A DNA stretch of 64,000 nucleotides from Apostichopus japonicus (Eukaryota; Echinodermata; Holothuroidea; Aspidochirotida; Stichopodidae): positions 27,110,564-27,174,563 of the forward strand of contig NC_092571.1 of assembly GCF_037975245.1 (NCBI RefSeq), written 5' to 3'. The translations under genes and the position numbers were made by a program. Below the pieces are notes generated by a model, which was not told where the DNA came from, ran no database searches, and saw only the letters and a program-made list of their open reading frames with translations. Below, piece by piece: positions 1-9,599 of this stretch; positions within the stretch are counted from its first letter, which is position 1, and each line of letters begins with the position of its first letter.

Positions 1-662
1 AATTGATTCGTTGTCGTCATGTGCGCAAATCAGTCATTCTGTGTGAGGTCACATGTGAGACTGTGGGTCTTACAAAAGGTCATTTAAAATGGAGGGAAAA
101 CGTAATGTGGATTGATTATGCCACACAGGCTCTCCGCACCGAGCATGATGGCGCTAACAAACGGACAATAGTACCCAGAGTTAATCACAGCATTGGTCAC
201 TCCCGCTGTATAAATTGCAGATATGTTAGTATAATACCTTTCAGGACAACTCGTATGCAAAGCATAGAAACCGACAGACATTCTTTCCTCGTACACACCA
301 ATTGATTCATTTTGGAATCAAACGCTTTGTTAAACATTATGTTACATCAGTTTAAGGGCGCTCGCATCATAATGCTGAATTTATAAGTAACTTTATTTCC
401 ATTGACGCCCGTTTCAGCTTCCTTAACATAAATACTGCATAGAAGGGAAGGATGTATTCAGACTCATACCACCAAAGTGACATGTTTTTTTAATGATATA
501 TTATACAAAAGTATAACTTCAGTGATTGACTGTTTTCGAGTATAACGGTATCTTGACAAATAGTTCTATGAGTACAGTATTCATCACAATTACACAAAAG
601 CACCATAGCGAATAAAATACAAACATTAAAGATGAAGAATTGTTTTTGAGTGTAAAGAATAA
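1..662 (-). repeat. 3' flank of gene 1 (type-A flank, copy 1)
   Basis: This gene-less stretch follows the stop of gene 1 on the minus strand. Closely similar DNA follows genes 3, 5 and 8 (about 11790-12514, 32256-32820 and 55996-56822). The copies share the stretch around CGTTGTCGTCATGTGCGC and the stretch with GGGCGCTCG. On the minus strand an AATAAA hexamer lies at 392-397, about 270 bases after the stop, and could be the polyadenylation signal; it is not kept in copies 3 and 4. The small ORFs here differ between copies and are not credible genes. The window starts inside this block, so its far end is not seen. Confidence 0.75.
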
Positions 663-1958
663 TCATTTAACAATATCATACTGTTCGTCGTCTTGTAAGG
701 GTTCGCAGGGAGAGAGATAACCACCACTGTCATATGTAAATGAAGATGAATTTATGTTCACATGGTTCTCTGTTGGAAGAATTCCAGGTAAAAGGTCTAC
801 GGAAGCATAATAAATTTGAGTTGTGTCCTTCTTTTGTTGAGAGTTTGTCACATAAACGCGTCTAAGAAGAAACACAACAGCAACACAAACAACAACAATG
901 ATGATCACCAAGGTCAAATATATTGCTAGATTGGTTACTTGGAAAGACAGTGGTGAATATGATATATGTGCTGTTGTTGTGATGACTCTATCTCCATAGT
1001 AACCAACACATTGTATGTCAACCGAGTAGACGTCACTTCCGGTATCCGTAAAAATAAGTTCAATATATGTATCGCCTTCAATAATATCATATCTCCAGTG
1101 ACTAGGGATGTTAGTCCAGGTTAGGTTAACTTCACTCACATTACTGGTACAACGTAATACTACATTCCTAACATCACTAAAGTTGACTATCGATGGATTC
1201 GCTGTGACAGAGAACAATGGGTGAAACAGAATAGGTCCGAAGGAGCAAGATCCTTGATAACTCTGATTATAAGGAGCTGGTAATTGTTGAGAGACATTGC
1301 AGACAAAGACACTATTGTTAAACGATGAGTTGAAGTACGTTGAGAATGATATAGTCTTAGAGGGATGCGGGTGAGAGGATGTTGTCTTGGTTGAGATGCT
1401 AGTGACATCTGTGGTTTTGTTTCTTAGTATGATATAGTTTGACATAGTCACGTGTGGAACTTCGTCCTCTGAAGTACAGTTTATCTCGATAAGGTCAATC
1501 TGATCCTCGAAAATATATGGTCCGATTTCAATGGAAGATTTACAAATAGGTTTACTGCTTATTAATGTGTAGACATTGCCAATCACAGCATATTTCTCAT
1601 CAGCACCATCGCCACATTTATATGTATATTTTGTATATTCTTCAGTTGCTTGTTTTAATGTCAGCTTGCCCGTAGTGGAATTCAACATTTGAAAATCGAA
1701 TATATCTAAAAACTCATCTTTTATCTGCTTATTCTCCACGATTACAATATTGCCTTTATATTTTATGTTAAATGTATTGTTGGCATTTTGTTCACAAATA
1801 AATTCAACTGTTTCATTCTTCAGAACGTTGATAGGGTCAGGAATAGCAGCAAAAGTTATAGTCGTCGTCCGCTGAGAAGAGGTAGGTTTTAAATATGTTG
1901 TAATTACCGCACACAATATAAGTGGCGGTAAAACATTCTCAAGTCTCATAAAAGCCAT
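663..1958 (-). CDS. Gene 1: three-Ig-domain membrane receptor, N1-A combination, intact
   Basis: The predicted protein is a type I membrane protein of 431 residues. It has a signal peptide (about 1-28, hydrophobic run LPPLILCAV), Ig1 with its cysteine pair ending in YKC, Ig2 (NCTSED to FVCNVS, with one additional cysteine on each side), Ig3 (LRCTSN, LTW, IQCVGYY), a membrane helix (IYLTLVIIIVVVCVAVVFLL) followed by RR, and a tail of about 66 residues. The start chosen is the inner methionine MAFMRLEN. The frame stays open 27 codons further upstream, but that extension crosses a probable splice acceptor at 2005-2006 and all other N1 genes begin at the inner site. The tail contains IYYASV, which fits the ITIM consensus, then GGYLSP and EQYDIVK. 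Many N-glycosylation sequons are present. The specific ligand and function are unknown; receptor architecture is seen, a recognition role is inferred. Confidence 0.88.
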   Translation of the reverse strand: MAFMRLENVLPPLILCAVITTYLKPTSSQRTTTITFAAIPDPINVLKNETVEFICEQNANNTFNIKYKGNIVIVENKQIKDEFLDIFDFQMLNSTTGKLTLKQATEEYTKYTYKCGDGADEKYAVIGNVYTLISSKPICKSSIEIGPYIFEDQIDLIEINCTSEDEVPHVTMSNYIILRNKTTDVTSISTKTTSSHPHPSKTISFSTYFNSSFNNSVFVCNVSQQLPAPYNQSYQGSCSFGPILFHPLFSVTANPSIVNFSDVRNVVLRCTSNVSEVNLTWTNIPSHWRYDIIEGDTYIELIFTDTGSDVYSVDIQCVGYYGDRVITTTAHISYSPLSFQVTNLAIYLTLVIIIVVVCVAVVFLLRRVYVTNSQQKKDTTQIYYASVDLLPGILPTENHVNINSSSFTYDSGGYLSPCEPLQDDEQYDIVK

Positions 1959-2004
1959 ATCGGTCTTCGGCCATGTGATGTTACTAACATATAAGGCTAT
2001 GTAC

Positions 2005-3269
2005 CTACAGCAGAAAGAACAAAAATAACACACGATCAAGACTTATATCATATCTATAGTTTATTATTTTAAAGAGCTTTTCAATGTCTCAAATTGTAAA
2101 GTATTATATGCTACAGTTATTTCATTACCAACGGTGAGTTACGTACTTAAAAGTTCTCGATTACTAAAGCCTTTACTGCAATAATTTTATAGTTAATCCA
2201 TTGCTTCACGCTTATGCATAATTCACATATCGATGGCAGATAAGTATGCATAACGCGTAGAAGCCGATCGAAGGTTGTGTTAGGGGTGGGACGGAAATCT
2301 GTTTTGAGTTGTAGAAGTTCCCTTGGCACTATTTCAGTTTTGCACAAGCTGCGATGACCTTAACGATACATTGGGTATTTCAACCTTTGATACACACATC
2401 TCGACTACCTCTTCTTGAAATTTAATTTCATCTTGTACCTTTTCCTGAGTTGCTGTCTGCTCTTGAAGTACCAACTTCTCGTACCAAAACTTTCAAAGTA
2501 ATATCTCAGACAAGATTAGGAATATATCATCTCAAACTTCGATTACCATTACTTTTGCCTGAAATTTGATGATATACGAACATAATAAAATTTCGTTATC
2601 GCCTCAAGCTACTACATACTATTTACGTTCTTCTTTTCTCAAATTTGTTAAATCTAATTTTTGTCATTTATCTCAACATTTCTTCGTTCGGAATTTCTAT
2701 TTGTAGAAATTAAGGCTTTCCATTCACGAACTTTCGACGTATTACAACTTTTTTTTTAACATTTTGGTATTAAACATTCAACTTTCTTTCAAATGATCCA
2801 CCATTTAATGTAAAAACTGAGACTATTAACCTCCTCAAAGTCTTGAAAAGTTTCTCATGATTGCAATTGGATTATTGTAATTAGTTACTTGTTTTTGTAT
2901 GCCGTAATTCCGACTGTTTAATTTTTCGATATTTTGAGCAAAAATATGGTGAATGATGCTATGCTGATATTAGAATGCAATGTGCCTCTTGTTCTGTTGT
3001 TATAAAATTGGAAGAGTGGGAAATGTCGAGAAAGCAACTCCTGCCTCTACTCTGATCAGTGCTAGCTCTCCTGCACCTAGTCCCTAAGCCTATACTATGT
3101 GATACTATACTATATGATGTGCCGTAGCGCTACATTATTGCTTCAAAGTGAAGCTAGCCTACAGGGCTTTTACAAACTTTCAACGAATAATTGATGCCCG
3201 TAAAGCTAGATTCCTTAATATTTACTGCATAGCTTGTTTAACAGTTATAGTAACATAAAGTGGACTTAC
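2005..3269 (-). other. Probable 5'-UTR intron of gene 1
   Basis: On the minus strand a strong donor (GTAAGT, starting at 3269) is followed about 1.26 kb later by a pyrimidine-rich tract (TTCTTTCTGCTGTAG) ending in an acceptor AG at 2006-2005. The initiating ATG lies 46 bases into the next exon. Both sites are conserved upstream of genes 4 and 6, and the acceptor alone upstream of genes 2 and 5. The intervening sequence is repeated upstream of genes 4 and 6 in full and gene 5 in part. No coding potential was seen inside it. Splicing is inferred from sequence only. Confidence 0.6.
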
Positions 3270-3400
3270 CGAAGTAACGGTTGAAGCAGTATTTGTGTCT
3301 CTTTGAGCTTGACAATGTGGTATTGAATGGATATAGTTCAGTAACCAGAACCTCACTGATATCGTGGGCGGATGTGAGCTTACAACAGTTACAACTCCTT
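3270..3400 (-). promoter_or_regulatory. Probable non-coding first exon and promoter-proximal region of gene 1
   Basis: This is the segment immediately upstream (minus strand) of the conserved donor. Similarity to the gene 6 upstream region continues to about 3398, then stops, which suggests that the transcription start lies in or just beyond it. The segment has no ATG in gene 1. No clear TATA box was seen. The exact transcription start cannot be placed from the sequence. Confidence 0.4.
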
Positions 3401-3490
3401 TCACTTTAACTTGTTATTTTCAACCCTGGATATGAATAGGAGTGTTACTTTTGCGATTATTTATGTTAATATATGAATAAAGATGTACAG

Positions 3491-3580
3491 ATTGTACAGA
3501 ACGCACCCTGGCGTTATTCTATGTAACAATGTGTTAAAATATTGTCAGACTCAAAGCGCCAGGGGTTCATTCTGTACAAT
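3491..3580. repeat. Imperfect inverted repeat (hairpin)
   Basis: Arms at 3491-3513 and 3557-3580 are reverse complements apart from one gap and a few mismatches (ATTGTACAGAA at the outer ends, CTGGCG at the inner ends). About 43 bases separate them. The right arm recurs at about 3911-3934 with the neighbouring tandem copy. It may be the end of a small inverted-repeat element or just a fold-back structure. Confidence 0.5.
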
Positions 3581-4140
3581 CATAATACTTGGGTAATACG
3601 CCCTTAATGACAGTTAGTCAAAGCCAATTTATACGCTTTAACACATCAGTAGAATCACCGTGGTCGAGTGGTACGGGCTTAGGTTCGTGCCACAAAGATC
3701 CGGGGTTCGATTCCTACCTTCGCCTGATGAGTCCCAAACGGACGAAAACGGTCGTGAAGTGGAATTTTTCTGGTGTTTTATCCTTTATTGATTTACTATA
3801 GATCTGTCATACCACTTGCTACACATTCAATTCTTATTTACGTCTTGGCATGCCTATAAAGAGTGGTTTTTCTGTGTAACAATGTGTTAAAATATTGTCA
3901 GACTCAAAGCGCCAGGGGTACATTCTGTACAATCATAATACTTGGGTAATACGCCCTTAATGGCAGTTATATACGCTTTATTTATTTATACGCTTAAACA
4001 CACCAGTAGAATCACTGTGGTCGAGTGGTACGGGCTTAGGTTCGTGACACGAAGATCCGGGGTTCGATTCCTACCTTCAACTGTTGAGTCCCAGAAGGAC
4101 GAAACCGGTCTTGAAGTGGGATTTTTCTGGTGTGTCAATC
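3521..4140 (+). mobile_element. tRNA-derived SINE, two tandem copies
   Basis: Two direct copies of about 355 bases run from about 3521 and from about 3875. Each holds Pol III promoter-like boxes: an A box (TGGTCGAGTGG, 3661-3671 in copy 1) and a B box (GGTTCGATTCC, 3704-3714). The tRNA-like part no longer folds well, as two of five T-stem pairs fail, and it is followed by a shared non-tRNA body (GAGTCCCA ... GGACGAAA ... TTTTTCTGGTGT). Copy 2 runs directly into a (TA)n tract. This layout is typical of a SINE rather than a working tRNA gene. Confidence 0.65.
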
Positions 4141-4142
4141 TT

Positions 4143-4231
<89 letters not shown>
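4141..4231. repeat. (TA)n microsatellite
   Basis: An almost pure TA tract of about 90 bases, directly after the second SINE copy and at the outer edge of the gene 2 3' flank. (TA)n tracts occur at the same relative place beside genes 4 and 6. Confidence 0.95.
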
Positions 4232-4236
<5 letters not shown>

Positions 4237-5144
4237 GTACCACATGTATCAATATAACATCAGTTATGTGTATTACATGATTTCCCATCACGTACCACCA
4301 TGCCTGCAATAATGCCAGTATGTTATATTAAATAACCCATTAATGTATCATTCTTTCTGGCAGTCGACAGTGCGTGGCGGTTCGCAATTGCAAAGTTTCA
4401 ACAAATGAGACCAACGAGGGGGATATTAATTCGTTGTGTTTTTGTGCGCCCTTCTCCCATTCTGTTCGTGGAGGTAAGTTTTAAGGCTCTGGATCTTACA
4501 AAAGGTCATATAAAATAGAGGTTACGCCTGTCGAGGAAGCACGCCCCACCCCATGTGTCCTCCACGTCGGCTCCGCTCACCAGGCATGGTTGGTGTACTA
4601 ACGAACAGACTGTAGTACCCAGAGTGAATCACAGAATGTTAATCCAAACGTAGGTCACCCCCGCAGTATAAATTGTACACATCTTATATATGTTACCTTT
4701 AGGAAAACGCGTTAACATTTTGTATTTTATGTATAGGAATGCTACGACTTCCACATCTATTTTATTCCATACACCTTTCCATATAGGCTTCATGACTGTC
4801 TTTAAACTTCGCAAACCAGAGACACTCCTCTGGTGCCAGACTTCCAAGACTATTAGGTTGAAGGGCGCCCGTATCATTGTACTGTATATGTAAATAGTCT
4901 ATTACAGTAAGACGTCTCTTCAGCTGCAGAACACAAATGTCGCACTGGAAGGACGGATAAAATCCACCAATGTGTATCATGTTACATGATACAAGAGAAT
5001 GTCGTCTGTCATTAACTTTTTTGGATGGTCACGGTAATTTGAAAATGAACTAATCAACACGGTATTCATCACAATTATAAACAAAATAATGAATCAAAAC
5101 CAAAACGTCATATATAAATATTAGTTAATAAAAATAAAGAATAC
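4232..5144 (-). repeat. 3' flank of gene 2 (type-B flank, copy 1)
   Basis: Non-coding DNA beyond the gene 2 tail. It is repeated beside genes 4, 6 and 7 (about 20803-21458, 40298-40800 and 48086-48675 with its left part at 46930-47407) and, inverted, at 25165-25735. It shares short blocks with the type-A flank (around GGTTCGCAATTGC and the TGTGCGCC stretch) but is otherwise distinct, so 3' flank type follows tail type. Small ORFs here are not conserved. Confidence 0.7.
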
Positions 5145-5455
5145 TCATTTAACAATATCATACTGTTCATATTCTTGTAAAGGTTCGCAGGGAGACAGAT
5201 AACCACCACTGTCATAAGTAAATAAAGATGAATTGATGTTCGTATAGTTATCTGTGGGGAGATTAAATGCATTACTGTTATCAATCTGAATTTCAATCGG
5301 TGGGACTATGCCATCATTAATAGATGTATTTCTAGTATTAGCATTACTCGTACTAGAGTTCTCTCCGGCGGAAACATTTGAGCGATATTTATATACTATT
5401 ATTACAATGAGACATATAAAACAGAAGCAGATGACCATGACAATTAATAAAACAG
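5145..5455 (-). pseudogene. Gene 2 membrane helix and tail, out of frame
   Basis: This reading frame still encodes an intact type-B membrane helix (ICFCFICLIVIIVYKYR) and tail ending in FTYDSGGYLSP and EQYDIVK, but it is cut off from the ectodomain by a one-base deletion at about 5456-5460. There is no stop within it down to the normal terminator at 5145-5147. It keeps the NYTNI motif typical of type-B tails. It is either a remnant of the ancestral full-length gene or, less likely, is reached by frameshifting. Confidence 0.7.
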
Positions 5456-6472
5456 CTATACTCGACTTTGGTTATTGGTTGCACTGATTTGTATCGTCGA
5501 TGTGATATTTCTATTTCTGTAGTGACCAACACATTGTATATTCACTGAGCAGACGTCACTTCCGGTATACAATACAGTGAGTTCAATGTATGCATCGCTT
5601 TCCTTAATATCATACTTCCAGTGAGTTGGAATCTTAGTCCAGGATAGGTTAACTTCACTCACATTACTGTTACACTTAAGAATATGATTCTTCACTTTAC
5701 TGCAAATGATTTCTGATGGAGGCACCGCAACAGAGAACAAATGGAGAAGTAGTATAGGTCCTAATGAGCAAGATCCTTGATATCTCTGATAAGGTGCTTG
5801 TAATTGTTGAGAGACATTGCAGACGAAGGCACTATTGTTAAATGATGAGTTAAACGATGAGAATGATAGAGTCTTAGAGGGGTGCGGGTGAGAGGATATT
5901 GTCTTGATTGAGTTGCTAGTGACATCTGTGCTTTTATTACCCTGTATGATATGGTTTGACATAGTCACGTGTGGAATTCCGTCCTCTGAAGTACAGTTTA
6001 TCTCGATAAGGTCAATCTGATCCTCGAAAATATATGATCCGATTTCAATGGAAGATTTACAAATAGGTTTACTGCTTATTAATGTGTAGACATCGATAAT
6101 CGCAGCATATTTCTCATCAGCACCATCACCACATTTATATAATCCCCTATATTCTTCAGTTGCATGTTTTAATGTAAGCTTGCCCGTAGTGGGATTCAAC
6201 ATTTGAAAATCAAATATATCAAAAAATTCATTTTTTAAATGCTTATTCTCCACAATCACAATGTTGCCTTTAAATTTTATGTCAAATGGATTGTTGGCAT
6301 TTTGTTCACAAATAAATTCAACTGTTTCATTCTTCAGAAAGTTGATAGGGTCAGGAATAACAGCAAATTTAGTAGTCGTCGTCCGCTGAGAAGAGGAAGG
6401 TTTCAAACATGTTGTAATAACCGCACACAGTAATAGCGGCGGTAAAACATTCTCAAGTCTCGCAAAAGCCAT
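5456..6472 (-). CDS. Gene 2: truncated Ig-domain protein (N1-B), no membrane anchor
   Basis: The frame encodes 338 residues: signal peptide (MAFARLENVLPPLLLC), Ig1 (FICEQ to YKCGDG), Ig2 and Ig3b (extra cysteines in IICSK and DVCSV), then a stop right after NNQSRV where genes 6 and 7 read NNPGRVIAVLL into the membrane helix. The cause is a missing T (plus strand AGCTATACTC instead of AGCTATTACTC), the same as in gene 4. If made, the product would be secreted. Against a working gene, similarity to the other N1 genes ends about 20 bases beyond the splice acceptor (near 6536) and spacer unit X begins, so the usual first exon is gone. Call: secreted form possible, unexpressed pseudogene at least as likely. 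Confidence 0.7.
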   Translation of the reverse strand: MAFARLENVLPPLLLCAVITTCLKPSSSQRTTTTKFAVIPDPINFLKNETVEFICEQNANNPFDIKFKGNIVIVENKHLKNEFFDIFDFQMLNPTTGKLTLKHATEEYRGLYKCGDGADEKYAAIIDVYTLISSKPICKSSIEIGSYIFEDQIDLIEINCTSEDGIPHVTMSNHIIQGNKSTDVTSNSIKTISSHPHPSKTLSFSSFNSSFNNSAFVCNVSQQLQAPYQRYQGSCSLGPILLLHLFSVAVPPSEIICSKVKNHILKCNSNVSEVNLSWTKIPTHWKYDIKESDAYIELTVLYTGSDVCSVNIQCVGHYRNRNITSTIQISATNNQSRV

Positions 6473-6536
6473 ATCGGTCTTCAGCCGTGTGATGATATTA
6501 ACAAATTAGATAATGTACCTACAGCAGAAAGGACAA

Positions 6537-9500
6537 ACACTTTTAAGGTCACAATCACATGCAAATAAGTTCCGTTATTAGTCGCGTAATTTTGTCGTGC
6601 GACCTGTAGGACCGTCGTCGGACTACCAATCGGGAAATCGAACTTCCAACTTCCCAGTCGAGAAAAACAATTTCGTTACTATCATGTCCGACTGAAGGGT
6701 TGGCTACGAATTTTCAGTAGGAGCACACAGACAATGACTAATGTCCATTAATATATCTCCTACTTTTCGAAGGTTCAATTGATTTACGTTGTATTGAGTT
6801 AGATATTTTGTATCCAGCTATGTAAATCTGGAAGTGTTACAAGATGCATTGGCGTGCATATAGAGAGGTTGGCGGGGTAGCAAGGGGGAGGAAGAAATGG
6901 TTCAGTAGGAGGATTTTTTATTTGGACCACTACTACGGCTGTAGGCTACCCCGCCCCACCCCTTTCGTTTTCTACTATATACCTAAGTATTTATTACCAA
7001 AACCTTGCGTTTAGTGCTACATCAATAGATCTAACTGATGGCCTAAATATACACAACAGAATGCATCATTTGACATATAATTTATTCCGGTGATATCCCA
7101 CAACTCAAGAAACACACGAGATTACCGCAGGACAATGCCCCATCCATTATAAAATCATTCCTCCGTCTCCAGCCCTCCCGTTATAAGGTTTAGGCTCATA
7201 CCTTAATTAGTCGATGGCATTTTGAATTTATCATTACTGATTAACACGACCTTCCCTTTTGAGCTGCATATAGAAACTTATAACTAATAACCTTAACGTG
7301 CCACAGAATGCACCATTTGGTGTCTCATTAATTTGTGTCCGAGGAGGACCCAAAGACACCAAGGTTGTTGACTTCAATGACCCACATGAGCACATCAGCA
7401 CTCCTTACTTTAAAGAATACTTCATTCACATCTGGCCCTGCCATAAAGGTTCATGTAACTATCTTAACCAGACAGGGAATTCTAGTGAGTCATTTATTAG
7501 CACAAGCTTGCATTGAGAGCAAATGTAGTGCATGTTACGAGATCATGATTACTAACTCAAAATCGCCACCCAACTGTCTTGGCTAAAAACTGCTGCTTAT
7601 GATGGGGCTCTTTTGTAAAACTTTTCAATAATGGTTCGCTGGAATCAACATTAATATAATATAATATAAATGACCGGGTTATTTTGTAGATTGTCTGATA
7701 GTACAAACATGGTAGTTATTGATCTTTTTTGCTCATTGACAAGCAGAATGGTACATAATTTAAACTACATGGACTTAAAGAGAATAAGTAAAGGTATTCT
7801 AAATTATCTTTAGTATGTGAAACAGCCTTACTATGAATCATACATTCAAGTTGTCAAGTTGATAGAAAATATCACTTGAAAATGTATTATTAATGGCTGT
7901 AATGTTATTATATGATGTCCAACTAAACTACTTTTTTAGCTCTTGAATACCATACTGTACCACATAACATATGTATACAGCATGTTACATGCATACTCAT
8001 GCCTCTTGTCACCGTGCCTTCTGCGCGGTAACTTCAAATACATTTCTTTAAGATTATATAAGTGTCTTGTCTTTATTTGAACAATTCCGATCGTCATTCT
8101 TCGTCAGTAACATAACAATGCCCAATGTCTTCAGTGTGTTTAGTGTGTTGTTTGTTTAATCTCAATTTGGTTGCAGTCGCCTCGTCAGTAGAAGAAAATA
8201 AAATGTTCATTTAATTTGCTGATTTAACAGTATGGCGTATTCGTTTTAGTTCAACGAAATATAACAGCGAACACAGTCCACTAACTGAATAACAGTGTAA
8301 CATATGTCTAGATTTTGTTGGCTAGTGCGGCGTTAGCAAGGGGTGGAAGATGGGGTGGGGGACTGTCTTACAGAGAGAGCATTCATATAACAATGTCTTA
8401 TGCTGTGTAGGTTCTAGCAAATCACATCGGACGAGAATCACGAGATCTTCCAATTCGTATGCGGTCGTTATGTATGTGTTATTTGCTTGGTCGCAACGCT
8501 AACGTCAGGTTCAAAGGTACGTGCATCAAGTAATATGTGCAGCATATAGAAATATCGTAAGAGTGCTAGCTTACATGCTACATGTCATGCAATAAAGATA
8601 GTAATGGTTCAACATAAGGAACCACTGTTGATGCAACATAGGCGTGTTAATTAAATGTCTATTAATACCCTGGGGCTATTTATGATATTGACGTTGTTTT
8701 GTTATCTTGTGGCATGAGGATTATAGTACAACAGTAGCTCTTACGCTTGTCGCAGGTATTTAATAGAAGACGGCACTGATAACAGAGGACCTATTTTAGA
8801 TTCGCGAAACAAATAAGTTCACAACTTTCACGATTGACATGTCAGCTGATATATTGATTTCGCTAAGCAGGACCTATTAAATTTGGCATGAATAATATTT
8901 TCCAAGCAAAGATAACGCAGTTCGAAATAACCGAGACTTTGTCTGTCTTGTTCTCTATAGTTCCACCTTCTCAATGACATATCACTAACAATGTGTATTA
9001 CGTGATTTCCCATCACGAATGCCACCGTGCATGCAAACTGTGATGTAATGATCAATAATTATATTTTATTATTGTGCAAAAGCCACTGTGCAGCACCCCC
9101 AACCAAATATTTTTATGACAATTCGGGCAATATGCACCAGGCTACTGAAAGAAAAATAAATTGCAATGTGTCTTTTAATGGCTAATCTTATATCATTATT
9201 TTCATTATTATTGTAACGACTTGCCCAAAAATGATAACCAATATGGAAGGGTAATAACACGGCAAATGATTGTATGTAATTGGCATGCGATGTAATAACC
9301 GATGCATGTCTACATGATATTCACATTAACACGTTGTACGCGCGCCGAGCGTATTTCAATATGGTAATATTTTTGGGTTAAGTCGTTACAGCCCCCAAAT
9401 CAAATTGGGCTCCTATATGTGGCGACCGTGCGGAATTATGGAACTATTAAACTGGTGATGTTAAATCGACTGACGGAATCATGATACCACATGCAACATT

Positions 9501-9590
9501 TTCATTTCGAGTTAACCCACGTTATTCTATTGGTTGATGTGTTTACGTATCGTTTCATACTAGCAAAATACGTTTTTGTCTTGTCAAATA
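6537..9590. repeat. Spacer unit X, copy 1
   Basis: A long non-coding block that begins with TTTTAAGGTCACAATC and recurs at about 28486 and 51467 in the same orientation. All three copies include the stretch ending in a short frame CYEIMITNSKSPPNC (7500-7586 here), a GACCGGGTTATTTTG segment and the GCTAGCTTACATGC segment. Compared with copy 3, this copy lacks the decayed Ig fragment: the junction is at about 9417. No convincing gene is present; the short ORFs at 7298-7586 share only their C-terminal part between copies. Confidence 0.75.
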
Positions 9591-9599
9591 TGTTAAAAC

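Noticed and set aside
663-760. ITAM or beta-TrCP phosphodegron in the conserved tail end
   Set aside because: The tyrosines do not have two YxxL/I motifs at ITAM spacing. The DSG...S spacing is one residue longer than the classical degron and gene 6 has DNG, so neither is supported.
1959-2039. Upstream in-frame extension of gene 1 (and of genes 3, 6 and 8)
   Set aside because: In the N1 genes it runs across a probable splice acceptor. In all cases the inner methionine is directly followed by a good signal peptide and is the start shared by the family.
3654-3727. Functional tRNA gene
   Set aside because: A and B boxes are present, but the T stem is mispaired, the acceptor stem cannot be formed, and the unit continues into a shared non-tRNA body as in SINEs.
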